Shown piece after piece: positions 22,801 through 32,388 of a stretch of 64,000 nucleotides of DNA. Source of the DNA: Craspedostauros australis. Lineage: Eukaryota > Bacillariophyta > Bacillariophyceae > Mastogloiales > Achnanthaceae. Below the pieces are notes generated by a model. That model had not been told where the DNA came from. It saw only the letters and a program-made list of their open reading frames with translations, and ran no database searches. The translations under genes were made by a program, and so were the position numbers. Location of the stretch: assembly GCA_026770025.1 (NCBI GenBank), contig JAMXDE010000016.1, positions 1,178,001 to 1,242,000 of the forward strand, given 5' to 3'. Position 1 is the stretch's first letter; every line of letters starts with the position of its first letter.

Positions 22801-25800
22801 CTGCGCTCGTTCGTAGACGCCCTGGTACCATTCTCCTTCCCACTCCATCAGCCGCCTGGCCAGGAGGTGAACGGGGAGATCGTTGTATGCATCCGCGTGA
22901 AGGCATGCCTCGATGTTTCGCGATGCGACAAGCCTGATGTTGCTGAGGTGAGTGTCGACGGTGGAGATGAGAGCATCCGTCAGCGTCTTGGTGGGTCCAG
23001 GTGGTGGAATGTCCAGCTCCTTGTTGCACAGGGCGTGGATGAGGTACTGATCGTGAACTCCTTCGAGCTTGCGATGTGGTAACGACGGCTTCTCCCACAG
23101 CAATTGTGGAATGTCCGCATATGTATCACGCGCATTCATCTTGAAACCAAACACAGGGAGGTGGCCCATCATGTGCTCAGGTTGGTCATCCGTATTCGGC
23201 CTCGTCGCCGCCTCTGACTTTGCCGCCGCTGTTGCATTCATTGGTTGCTGTTGCATGCTTCTCATTGGGCTTGCGCTGAAGTTGTTGAGATTATCAATGT
23301 GCGCCTGCGTCTCATCATCATCGTCATGGCGCTCGCCGTCATTATTGGCTTTGACTGTTGGAGTGTCCAAGTCCAGCCGTGCTTCATTTTGAGGAGTGGC
23401 TGGGTTCAGCGGACTGCCATCCAACTGAAGTTGCGTTGTTTCTTCTTCGCCACTGCGATCGGCCGCATCGATGCTCGAAATGCGAGGTTCACCACTCATG
23501 CCGCTGTCGATGTGAATGACTCCAGGTGCATCGGGATGCTGTTGCGCTGGTCGTTGCGAAGACTCATTGACATCGACGGTGTTTGGACGTGGTGACGGTG
23601 ATGATGATGTCGGCTCCATCGCATGATTTCCTCGTTGGTGTTGGAAATTAACCTGTCTCTCATCATGATATTGATGATCATCATGATCACTCGAAATCCT
23701 GGGCTGGCTGTATCCGCCTTGTCCAACCTCGTACCTGTCGTGATCGCGGTTTTCGCTTTGGGAGTACGAATCGTAGTTCATGCTGGTGATTATGTCACGA
23801 TTGGGATGGATGCTGCTGCTGTACTCCAATGTGTCCTGTTCCGGTGAACTATTGCGCATTTGATGATGAACATCATGCTGCTGGCTGTCGCGATGCTGCA
23901 ACTTCTGGTCGATGGATTGATCGATTGTATCAAAGTTGCCATGCAGGCGATCGTGCTGCTGCATGAAGATGTCTCCAAGAACCTCTTCATCAATTCGGTC
24001 TTCCCCTGGATCGTTGCTCGTGTTCGTTGAGACTTGAATGACTTCATGCGAGTCTGCTCTTGTCACATTATGATGGAAGTCATCTGCGGTGACCATGCTT
24101 TGCATCGCGTCGTAGCCTGCCGCGTTGCTACGATGCTGCTGCTGATATTGCTGCTGGTATTGTTGCTGCGGAACATCCACGTCAGCTGCATTGAGACCTT
24201 GCAGCTGCTCGTCGGCATCACGGAATTCGTCAGCGTCGTTCAAGTTGGCGTTGGCGTGCATGTCGCTGTTGTTGGTGCTGGTGTCAGCACTTCCAGAATC
24301 GCCGGGGTTTCCGTCGGCTTGGTACAACGCGGGTGGCGTGGACATTGGCATTGGTGGCACAGATGTCGCTGGAACCATCTGGTGCACGTTTTGATCAAAT
24401 GTCACTCTCGGGTTGGGATCTTCGTAGTATGTGCCTGATTTGCTCTCTTCGACGCCTGGACGGTAGTATGGATCTGCACCTACATTGTCAGCCATGGCCT
24501 GACGCAATGGAGAAGCGGAATCCACCATGCGTGCTGGTTGTGGATTTTGCTGCTGCTGTCGCTGCTCTTGCTGTTGTTGTTCATACTCCAATTCCTGCTG
24601 TTGGTAGTTGCGCAAGATTCGATCCTGGGTGGTGCGGATCAGACCGAGGATGTCTGCGTCGACTGGGCGTTTGTCACGGCTATGATGACTGGTTGGTTCC
24701 GTCGGCGCCTCCCGCAGCTCATCGAAGGACATGGCGTGTTGGTCCGAGGACTCCTTGCTGTCAGCGGAACGCGACGTCACGTCATCATCCATCAAGTTTC
24801 TGTCAGGGATGAGAGGCGAAGGGCGTTGATGATGGTGCGGATGCGGATGCGAGTACATGTGCTGCTTTTGCGACTGGAACTGATTTGGTTGTTGGTGATG
24901 GCTGCCGTAGTGTGTCGGATTTGACATCGAAGATGGCAAGGGACCGGGGGATTGGTACCTCTGGTTTTGGCGGGCTGACAGAGCACTCGGACTCGCAGAT
25001 GTGGTCGGGTCGCTGCCAATTCTGTTGATGGCAGCTGGCGGGGTTGAATGGCGCTGGTTGGCGCTTTGCGCTCGGCTTGGGCGTTCACCGTTCCGGTTGT
25101 GGTCCACTGCAGCGACATCTCGCCGCTCTGAGTAGTTGGTTGCTCCCATTTCCATTGCTGCAGGTATTCGTTGTTGCGGCAACCGTTGCTCAGCACCTTC
25201 CTGCGGCTGCGGAGGCATCATTGGGCGCCCTGCAATGTCATCAGCCGCTCGTTGCCGCTGGTTGCCATCATCGATATGCTGGTTCAGGGTACCTGCACCA
25301 TGGTCATGGTCACCGTTGCCAGCACCGACGCTGTTGGAATCGCCGAGGCTCTCATCTCCCATGTCGCTACGCGGCGATTGGATGGGGAAAGGATTGTCTT
25401 CCAGCGAAACGACGCTCGTGACTTGGCTGGCGGACAAGGCATCGATGACAATCTCATCGTCGTCAGAGATCTCAGTCAAGTCGTAGAACTCCCTCACAGC
25501 CTGCTGAGTATGCTGGGTGGGGCTCTGCTGCACTACATCTGTCTTTTGGTTGCTGCTGTTATCGCCGTTGGTGTCATCGGCGGTGCTGCCATCATGCTCG
25601 GTGTTCGTGTTCGTGTTGGTGGTCTCCATCATGGACTTGGGCATGTCGATCGTCATGTTCGTTGTCTCGTATTCGTAGCCCGACGTCATCGGGACGCTGA
25701 CGTTGTATTCGAACATCTGTGTGGTGACTTGGGTGGAGTTATTGTTGCTGATGTTGACATTGGTGTTGCCGTTGTCGTTACCTGTGGCAATACCTTCAGG

Positions 25801-28134
25801 GGCAACGCCAAGCTTCTGCAGTCTCGCGTCTGCATTCTTGAAATCGAATATGACATTGCTTGCATGGGATTGTGGAGTGCCTTTGTTGACGGTGCTGTTG
25901 CCGTCGTGCTCTGTGTGCTCTTGTATATCCACGTTGGTGCTGACTTGTTTCATGGTAGTGGCATTGCCAGCGGCAGTGATACCGATATTGGTGCTGTTGC
26001 TGGTATCTGGTTCGGCGCTGTCTTTGACATCTTCGCTGTTTTCGATGCCACTGCCACCACCACCACCATTCAGATGCAACAGGATCGCCTCTTCCCGAGA
26101 TGCACCAGTTGCGGAGGAGGAGGAGTAATTGGCATCACTCGCCAACACTTTCGACTGGAACTTGCCAGTGGCCCGCGGATTGACATCGTCGCTGAATCTG
26201 TTCTCCTCAACTCCATGAATAGCATCCGCGTGGTTTCCCACAGGTGAGAGGGGCTCATCGTCCCTGGATGAACCAGGTGGATCCTTGCTGGAGGTTTTCT
26301 GTTGCAGACTTGGAGGTGATGGCGGTCGCTGCTCCTCCTCCAGGGCAAGTCCTGGAAGGTGGTGTTCTTGGATTGCCTTGGTGGTGTCCACATGGACGAA
26401 GCTCTTCGATCCGGCCGGTTCCAGTTTGGTCGTCCACGTTGATGCGTCGTAGGATGATCCCAACGATGCGAGTGACGCCACCTGACGGCCGCTGTGTGAC
26501 TTGTCATTCGAGCTGGAGGTGTATGGTACATTGTCGCCAGTTTGTCTACCAATGGCATCGGTCTTGGAAGTGTCGATAACACTGTTGTTGTTTCCGCTGT
26601 TGATGATGATGGTGTTGTTCGCAGGTCCCGCTACAACCTGGTTGCGACCATCCGCGAGAGCATTCAGGTCCACATTCATGTTCGTGTATGAGTTGAAGCT
26701 GGCGCTGTTGCTTCTGGTGTTGCTGCTGTCGTTGGATGCTTCTATGCGATCCATCGCATCTGCGATACCGCTGATGTCGACATCACCCTTGCGATGTGCC
26801 TTGTTGCTGACCTCGTTGCGCCTGGAGGATGTGTTCGGTGCACTGTTTCTGACGGGTACCATTGGGTTGTGGTTGCCAGTGGCGAAGTTATTCTCAGACG
26901 GCACCACCACATTCGCTTGCTTCCTTCTCGCGGGCAGGCGATCTTTGGAAGATAAGGAGGCATCTGAGTTGCCTTGCGTCGTGAAGCTCTCTTCTTGACT
27001 CAGGTCCATCAATGATGTCATGTTCAACGTGTGTCTGCCAGGAGCTGTGGTGTACATGCCGTTGTGTCCAGCATCGCCTCCTTGCAAGGGTGGGATTGGT
27101 GGTGTTGGCGTTGGCCCTGGCGCCGTGGTGATTGGACGGCTCGCGTGCTTCTTTCCATCTGACTTTCGTTGGGTCTTTGGCGCAGGGGGAGGAGGATCGA
27201 GTGCAAGAACAGCAGACGACACGGCATCACCGTTCTTCCTTGGGGCTGGTGCCGGAACTGGCGTTGATGATTGTACCATCACAGGGGTGGATGAGATGGT
27301 TGACAAATCAGCCTCATACGGTGGCAGCAAGTTGCTCGGATCATTGGGACGACTTTCGTAGACGGCGCTCGGGTTGATGTCCGCGAATGCTTCGAACGCG
27401 CTGACAACTGCAGCTTCCTCTTTGGTTGCTGGGACGGTGATAGGTTTGATGTATTGCTGCGGTTGGATTGCGGAGGTGGGGAATTCCACGGACGCCGGTG
27501 GCGTGATGCGCGATTCCTTGTTCTTCCCGTAGTTGTTGTTGTTGTTGTTCGCAGCGTTGCCGTTCTTGAAGTTGTTCTTGGAAGAATTCTTGCGTGGACT
27601 TCCCGGCAAGTACTTCCTCCAACCGGTCCTTTTGGACTTGCCCGGATCGATGCGGTTGCCGCTCATTCCATCCTGCTGCAGCCTATGGAATTGATGCCCG
27701 TCCTTTCGGTTCTTGCCTGCCACACCGGCCTTGCCACCGATGTTGCTGTCCTCGTTTGTTCCGCCCGCGCTGGAGCCTGAGCTGGAATCCGTGCTGCCGT
27801 TCTTGGCCAGGTTGCTTCCGTACTTCTGATACGACAGCGCCTTGGGAACTCGCAGCTTGTTCTCCAGCTGCTTACGAGCTTCCTTCTTCTGTTCGGCTTT
27901 CTTCTTGTTCTGCCTCGAGAAGAATCGCGGGTGCTTTTGCTTCTTGGCATCATCGCTGGATCGGAGCTGCTTCACCAGCTTCTTGCTCTCCTGCTTGCTC
28001 GCGCGCGCTGCCAATCCTTGGGCATTGTACACGACCTCGATTCCCAAGCTCGGCAATTCTTCACGAAGGGGGAGCTGGGGCGGCTTGTCGCTCACGCACG
28101 TCACGCAGATGTCGACGTTGTGTGGATGCACCAT
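19882..28134 (-). CDS. Giant 2,750-residue protein, disordered N-terminal part and ordered C-terminal region, unrecognised
   Basis: A single uninterrupted frame of 8.25 kb. Residues 1 to about 1,640 are low-complexity: basic at first (LRSSDDAKKQKHPRFFSRQN, later KRTGWRKYLPGSPRK), then Asn/Ser/Gln/Asp-rich with poly-Gln and poly-Asn runs. Residues about 1,640-2,390 look folded, with balanced composition, regular hydrophobic spacing, tryptophans and motifs such as FVLLPYKLVRDRQGRLGLE, AYLYLMDEYKGVPIVP and CKCDCTARTSTGAWVVELSL. The last 110 residues (QLDEQEAKLDFLGEKLSRI onward) form a probable coiled coil. No signal peptide or membrane segment is visible. I do not recognise the folded region; no catalytic motif is evident. 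The start is the first ATG and a further 5' exon cannot be excluded. Confidence 0.8.
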   Translation of the reverse strand: MVHPHNVDICVTCVSDKPPQLPLREELPSLGIEVVYNAQGLAARASKQESKKLVKQLRSSDDAKKQKHPRFFSRQNKKKAEQKKEARKQLENKLRVPKALSYQKYGSNLAKNGSTDSSSGSSAGGTNEDSNIGGKAGVAGKNRKDGHQFHRLQQDGMSGNRIDPGKSKRTGWRKYLPGSPRKNSSKNNFKNGNAANNNNNNYGKNKESRITPPASVEFPTSAIQPQQYIKPITVPATKEEAAVVSAFEAFADINPSAVYESRPNDPSNLLPPYEADLSTISSTPVMVQSSTPVPAPAPRKNGDAVSSAVLALDPPPPAPKTQRKSDGKKHASRPITTAPGPTPTPPIPPLQGGDAGHNGMYTTAPGRHTLNMTSLMDLSQEESFTTQGNSDASLSSKDRLPARRKQANVVVPSENNFATGNHNPMVPVRNSAPNTSSRRNEVSNKAHRKGDVDISGIADAMDRIEASNDSSNTRSNSASFNSYTNMNVDLNALADGRNQVVAGPANNTIIINSGNNNSVIDTSKTDAIGRQTGDNVPYTSSSNDKSHSGRQVASLASLGSSYDASTWTTKLEPAGSKSFVHVDTTKAIQEHHLPGLALEEEQRPPSPPSLQQKTSSKDPPGSSRDDEPLSPVGNHADAIHGVEENRFSDDVNPRATGKFQSKVLASDANYSSSSATGASREEAILLHLNGGGGGSGIENSEDVKDSAEPDTSNSTNIGITAAGNATTMKQVSTNVDIQEHTEHDGNSTVNKGTPQSHASNVIFDFKNADARLQKLGVAPEGIATGNDNGNTNVNISNNNSTQVTTQMFEYNVSVPMTSGYEYETTNMTIDMPKSMMETTNTNTNTEHDGSTADDTNGDNSSNQKTDVVQQSPTQHTQQAVREFYDLTEISDDDEIVIDALSASQVTSVVSLEDNPFPIQSPRSDMGDESLGDSNSVGAGNGDHDHGAGTLNQHIDDGNQRQRAADDIAGRPMMPPQPQEGAEQRLPQQRIPAAMEMGATNYSERRDVAAVDHNRNGERPSRAQSANQRHSTPPAAINRIGSDPTTSASPSALSARQNQRYQSPGPLPSSMSNPTHYGSHHQQPNQFQSQKQHMYSHPHPHHHQRPSPLIPDRNLMDDDVTSRSADSKESSDQHAMSFDELREAPTEPTSHHSRDKRPVDADILGLIRTTQDRILRNYQQQELEYEQQQQEQRQQQQNPQPARMVDSASPLRQAMADNVGADPYYRPGVEESKSGTYYEDPNPRVTFDQNVHQMVPATSVPPMPMSTPPALYQADGNPGDSGSADTSTNNSDMHANANLNDADEFRDADEQLQGLNAADVDVPQQQYQQQYQQQHRSNAAGYDAMQSMVTADDFHHNVTRADSHEVIQVSTNTSNDPGEDRIDEEVLGDIFMQQHDRLHGNFDTIDQSIDQKLQHRDSQQHDVHHQMRNSSPEQDTLEYSSSIHPNRDIITSMNYDSYSQSENRDHDRYEVGQGGYSQPRISSDHDDHQYHDERQVNFQHQRGNHAMEPTSSSPSPRPNTVDVNESSQRPAQQHPDAPGVIHIDSGMSGEPRISSIDAADRSGEEETTQLQLDGSPLNPATPQNEARLDLDTPTVKANNDGERHDDDDETQAHIDNLNNFSASPMRSMQQQPMNATAAAKSEAATRPNTDDQPEHMMGHLPVFGFKMNARDTYADIPQLLWEKPSLPHRKLEGVHDQYLIHALCNKELDIPPPGPTKTLTDALISTVDTHLSNIRLVASRNIEACLHADAYNDLPVHLLARRLMEWEGEWYQGVYERAQEEDERKNSNGGTGGTISSAEAVTRLYQGMSQCIDAVLSPIGSNSYLCRRDGSIGVMLPLHVASIFTVPFTTLNAILDGYPAAAGIPCNLEGLNTFIPAECFPLELHDRLSTDFPKWEIENAATTTANDSGNVTSKDKSKLRRSDLLFAYHPGISPYQFDEDRIQRLEEHIVDEVQRVVDKNENGEFHLSRATQRMWVWFCTEGGDLHVPSMERILRELSYRCVLVLASVVDAASGKHVVDVASSTCAVITREHLERLSALHIPVPMEVERIHTSKRLETWEREIISRRQFQGRGFASSVFRTAFNVSEDKFPTSFVLLPYKLVRDRQGRLGLESEHAAQIAMRFADCLIELTSPEFICQLMHKKTQRFHTNGESCNMYTLQTTETRAFQIALEDFLDLYQGDEAYLYLMDEYKGVPIVPNAGDVYPLPVTDAADIVQKVLPLMVGGMLQMRGNKSLSIIAEVIARDTLPAIGECWREAAKDITGFIFSPQTQWTQSFLQELLPQRDDILDVLDDDADAENGKDEENDHIILNRRNHQSAESGVDKLQHMAMRQKKRKCKCDCTARTSTGAWVVELSLLRMLLEMHDPKHTFAGLKLRRKGNQVLWSADLRFLHKTLSDRTYVHYDFKSVEDLRILSSLEAENQNNAAQQGWDDDNEASVTDDDDDNTFDNRSHHSRESYVGSSYDMLFGELSLTKESSDVATSTGASNAVSRNGFHIHNQNNLNQMSAVSEARDDLEEASDQDRAVPATGINNAAAVDEETDNEASERLTLIERLRRLRLEAANRTRNGNRSTDVEVADSSDGAAADGADKKDAKTNALGHSTQPIVIHSVLEPMTETFASEAEPISLLDFDDDFRLDGFLQMRIQLDEQEAKLDFLGEKLSRIHMAEKDLLDDEDKIANMLESAQAKTGALVKASSGTGCGLTEARKLLIRLCDLEDRLLCKEVEVQHLKLDISVFEMEAHTKKMSSTITE

Positions 28135-29438
28135 AGTGGTATCGACTACGCCGGCACTGGTGTGGTGGTGGCGGTGGCGATTGCGATGCGTGCACTTGTA
28201 CTTGCACTTGTGGTTGCACTTGATCTATCAACTGATGTGTGGTGTACTTGTACTTGCACTTGTGGTTGCACTTGATCTATCAACTGATGTGTGGAGACAG
28301 GGAATGGGAATCACAAACGCGATGTTCACAATGTCTACGCCAACGCCGATGCCGATGTCTTCAATGCTTGTGCTTCCTCCTCAGTCGTCAAGGCTGTGGA
28401 TGGGAAGCAGTTCACTTCGACCGATGGGTTGCTCGTTGTCTTGGGTTGTTCGTGGCAATGGGAGTATGCAGACGGTAGAATTGAACAGATTAGAGCACTT
28501 TGAAGAGTACAGTCGTACGGATGTTCACTCGCTGGTGATGGTGTCAATGTTGCTACCTTGCGTGACCGCAGTGATGTTCCTTTTGCCTTCTATTGTCGAT
28601 GTTATTTTACGTGGTTGTGTGTCGTGTTGTTTGTTTCTTCGCAGGTGCGCACAAGTCTCCGTCTCTCCTCCCTGACACCTCCATTTTGTGAACACGATCA
28701 CCATCTTGGCGACATGTTTCCGATGTGCCTAATTATGGTGTCGAGCGTGCCACGTATATATATATGCATGAGTGTATATAATAATCATCGCTTTCCATGT
28801 GCATCGTATTGTCACATAGATTGGCGATCGAAGTGGTCAATCTGTTCATTGACACGACTGAGGCACGAACGGGACTAAAGATACGTCACGATTGGGCGCG
28901 CGCTCTTTGTGTGGAATCTTTGATTTTGGCACTTTCGCACTCGCAAAAGACACGGGTGTCACGATGTCGAAAGAAGCCAAAGGGGAGAATGAGAATCCCC
29001 GTTGCTGGTGGCGTTGTCAGAGAGCGCGACAATTTGCTCCCATCGCTGTTGTCCTGGTGGAACCAGCGCGTGTCGCAGAAGAAGCGATTTGTCTGTCTCA
29101 TCCGGCGATGTCCTGTCCCCGCGCCCTTTCTCTTGTGGTGTGGTCTGTGCCGTTGGGGTGTTTGCTCTCGGGTGTGTCGCCAATAGGTCGGTCGTGCTGA
29201 GGAGGAGCAACCACGGGTTGGCGAGAAGCAGCGACGAGGGGACGACGACCTGCGAAGATTGCGGCAGTATTACAGTCAATCACTCGAGCTAGAGAGTGGG
29301 AGTGAGAGTGCGAGAGCGAGCAAGAGAAACAAGGGAAGCATACAGTATCATATTCTATTATTATATTCTGTAATAGATACCATCACAATCCAATCAACCT
29401 GCAGCGAGTAGCAAGCAAGCAACAAGCAGCGATCAAAG
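28135..29438. other. Divergent intergenic region with a 52-bp tandem duplication
   Basis: Between the start of the giant gene (minus) and the HMG-box gene (plus). Apart from the tandem duplication and TATATATATA near 28755-28765, nothing was recognised. Both promoters must lie here. Confidence 0.55.
28194..28294. repeat. Two-copy tandem duplication, 52-bp period
   Basis: Sequence beginning ACTTGTACTTGCACTTG at 28194 is repeated 52 bp later from 28246, apparently without mismatch over about 49 bp. Its first part is itself an ACTTGT/ACTTGC hexamer repeat. It lies 60-160 bp upstream of the giant gene's start codon. The near-identity means a recent duplication. Confidence 0.9.
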
Positions 29439-30068
29439 ATGGCGAAAGCGGACGGAGCATACTCACCAAAGAAGGTTCGTTCATGATCAATTGCTTGGCG
29501 GTTCGTCGTGTTGGGCAATTGCCTTCTTGCTCCATCTTGCTGCGACAGGCGACAAGAATCCATGCGTTGGGAAGTTGGACATCGGTGGAGTGTATCCGCA
29601 CAGTCCTCTGATGACAGCGGCGATGATGACAAGAACGGGCGATGGAACAGCATTGCGGCTCCACACGGCAATTCCCTTCGATCCACCAACCCTGCCATGT
29701 CAAGCGATGGTACTACTGGCATTCAATGCCAAGCCACACCTCCCGGACCCTCTGACCTGATGCTTGATTCCATTCTTCCATCGGCCTTCTCCTTTTTGCC
29801 CAACCGCTGCCGAAACAACGACAACAATGGCAACCACTCTATTCTACTCTACTCTCCCATATTCCATTGAACGACAACACAGAGAACCAAGAAGGGAGGT
29901 TCGAAGAAGAAGCTGTCTGGCTTCATGCTGTTCTCGAAGGAGCACCGCCAGAAGGTGAAAGATGAAAATCCCGACATCACGTTCGGAGGCGTCGGCAAGA
30001 AGCTCGGTGAGATGTGGCGAGCGCTGACGGAAGAGGAAAAGAAGGGGTACAAGGAACGCAAGGGCTAG
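29439..30068 (+). CDS. Small HMG-box protein, two exons
   Basis: Exon 1 is 29439-29474 (MAKADGAYSPKK), the intron 29475-29882 (donor GTTCGT, acceptor ACACAG, phase 0) and exon 2 29883-30068. The 73-residue product is a basic linker plus a single HMG box: KLSGFMLFSKEHRQKVKDEN, then FGGVGKKLGEMWRALTEEEK. This matches NHP6/HMGB-type non-sequence-specific DNA-bending proteins. The box stops soon after KKGYKERKG, so helix 3 is about 10-15 residues shorter than usual and no acidic tail is present. Either this is a genuinely minimal form or a further 3' exon was missed. Role: nuclear chromatin architecture. Confidence 0.85.
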
Positions 30069-30851
30069 TGGACAAGGCCGGCGAGTTGGGGAGAGGGAGA
30101 GACTTTGCAATGCCACCATACGCACATTCATCGCAGCGTGCGGTCCGAGGTTGCCACCGCGCATACGGCTTTCCGACAATGACGGAACAGATCAAAGCAT
30201 GGAGTAGGAGAAGGGTGTTGGGCGAAGAATGCAATTTAATCGCATGATAGCGTACATGTGCGCAATTGGCACAGCCTTCACCCGTGCCAATGAAAACAAG
30301 TTGGAACTCCAGCGAGTCAGGGGAGGCGACATTCATTCATTCATCTTCACTGCATCGTGGTGGTTCCAGGAATCTTCCCAGTTGGAAAGTCGCTGCGGCG
30401 CAATCGCATAAAACTACAGTTCTAGTGCATCTTTCGTGTGAATACGTGCACCCTTGGGTCAGAGGAACAGAATCATGGACCTGTTTCCTGTTGTCGCGAT
30501 TACGACGATACTCGAAGGTGTGCTGGAGAATGCGGATTCTGCGACTCTGTGTCAACTTCCAACAAATCGATGAGACAAGTAGAAGGCAACGTTCTCTGCA
30601 AAGGACTTGTCTGGGTCAAAACCAAAGTACCATCCTCTATTCGATCTATAGATTGCTCATTTACTGCGAACGCCCGAGGCCACACAGTGCGAAATGATAT
30701 AATATTTTATAATACATGCACAATGATTGCAGTCCTATTTTGTGCTGATTGATCCTCCCACCATCATCGATTTTGCAGACTCCCCACTTCTAACCACCCT
30801 TGATTTCCCATTACATTGCATGGCACTGGATTGGATTCGATTGGACTGATA
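30069..30851. other. Convergent region between HMG-box and PEX11 genes
   Basis: Non-coding as far as can be seen; frames on both strands are short. It holds the 3' ends of two convergent genes. Confidence 0.55.
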
Positions 30852-31841
30852 CTACTGCTTCCTCATGAAGTTGCGCACCTCTTGATAGAATCCCACGACA
30901 GCGTCCGTCAGCATCATTCCTTTGACGGTCACATTCGAAACGCCCGACTCTCCCGTATCAAAAGACCAATGATAGGCTGGGACACAGGACAGGAAGTTGC
31001 GCAGCAAGCCGATGCGCTCGTTCTGAATCTGAATGGCGGTGCCATGGTCGTCGTAGTCATGACTTGAATCGAGAGGAGACGAGGCATCATTGAATTGCTG
31101 TTGCTGCTGCACTCGTTGCAAGTCTTGCAAGGATCGCAGCGCGCGATACGTATCCACCATGATGTACACCATCCAGAATCGGCACGACCATGCCGACAGC
31201 GTGTTGGCCACCTGCGACGGCCGCGACGACCGCATCAACTGCGGCGCCTTCCAATGCAGGTAGGCCGCATGCTCCAATGGGAAGTACGCCACCATGGACC
31301 ACGCCAGGAGCCTGCCGATCCTGCCGGGCGCCCAGCAATTCGTGCGCGCGGCTTGGATGGCGGACGGCCACCCGAAGAAGCGCAGGACGTACCGCGCCCA
31401 CAACACCTCACCGCTGAGATTCTCCAACGAGGTTCGCGTCTGGCCTGAGCAGTAGTAGTGCGAGAGGAACCACAGCATGTACTGCACCAGTTTCATGGTG
31501 CGTTCCTTGCCGGACGACGTGGCGAAGAAGCGCACGAGCTTGGCGAGGAAGTCATCGAGGGGTTGCAAGATGTTGGCGCGCCGTCGCTGTTGGGTTGTCT
31601 TTTGCTTTCCATTGTTGCTGCTGTGGTGGCTGCCGTGGTGGCTGCCGTGGTGACTGATGTTGGGGCTGATGCTGGCATTGACTGCGGCGTTGACTGCGGC
31701 ATTCTTGTCACTGATCGTCTGGAACAAAGCGCTCTCGCTCGCAGTCGCAGTTTGAGGATTGCTGAGCTTCGGACTGTCCATGCTGCTTCCAACTATGCTG
31801 CTGCTGATGATGCTGGCGTTGGGATTGTTGCGTTTGACCAT
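30852..31841 (-). CDS. PEX11: Peroxisomal membrane biogenesis protein PEX11
   Basis: A 329-residue single-exon protein. After about 90 low-complexity residues (Asn/Ala/His-rich, with GSHHGSHH repeats) comes the PEX11 fold: LDDFLAKLVRFFATSSGKER, LVQYMLWFLSHYY, SGEVLWARYVLRFFGWPSA, then hydrophobic segments around AWSMVAYFPLEHAAYLHW and FWMVYIMVDTYRALRSL, ending in an amphipathic C-terminal helix. PEX11 proteins tubulate the peroxisome membrane to drive elongation and division and may affect metabolite passage. The N-terminal extension is not part of the family; initiation at Met21 is possible. Confidence 0.85.
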   Translation of the reverse strand: MVKRNNPNASIISSSIVGSSMDSPKLSNPQTATASESALFQTISDKNAAVNAAVNASISPNISHHGSHHGSHHSSNNGKQKTTQQRRRANILQPLDDFLAKLVRFFATSSGKERTMKLVQYMLWFLSHYYCSGQTRTSLENLSGEVLWARYVLRFFGWPSAIQAARTNCWAPGRIGRLLAWSMVAYFPLEHAAYLHWKAPQLMRSSRPSQVANTLSAWSCRFWMVYIMVDTYRALRSLQDLQRVQQQQQFNDASSPLDSSHDYDDHGTAIQIQNERIGLLRNFLSCVPAYHWSFDTGESGVSNVTVKGMMLTDAVVGFYQEVRNFMRKQ

Positions 31842-32388
31842 GATTGCTTGCTATTGTACTTGTTGCTTGTTGCTTGAATGTGCCTTTGGTGTTGTGTCAC
31901 GTCGATTGAACGGGGACATCAGCGTTCTTGGCCATGGTCGATCACGATGATGGTTGTGTTGATTGTGTCCCTGATCGTGGTGACGCGGCGGTTTTTGAGC
32001 GATGAGAAGAGTGCCAAGTGCCATCCATCATCACGAAACGGTCACTCGTGACTTGGCTCCATGGCGAGACACGAACGAAGCCGGTCGGAGATCTTCAGTT
32101 CCCAGTAATGCCTAATACCACACATTGTCGTACCTACCCATGCCTCCCCTTACCTCCTCCAGGTAAGTTCGCCATCCTTGCGCAACTGCTCCATCCACAT
32201 TGCTCAGATGTCAGCTGACCACATTCGTATTGCCATGTCAGTTCTTCTCCATGCACATTCATAGACTACCATACGTTACGAGTATTCGACAACTGGTCGA
32301 AGCCATTGAGTTGCTTGCTGCAAGTATTCTCTAGCATCAGTCTCAACTTAACATGCACGCAGAGCAATGCCTGACCAAATCATTGCTC
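31842..32388. other. Intergenic region upstream of PEX11
   Basis: Contains the 5' flank of PEX11 and the 3' flank of the next minus-strand gene. No gene or clear element seen. Confidence 0.6.

Noticed and set aside
20146-23082. Several long plus-strand frames inside the giant gene
   Set aside because: They mirror the coding strand of the 2,750-residue protein and lack any domain pattern.
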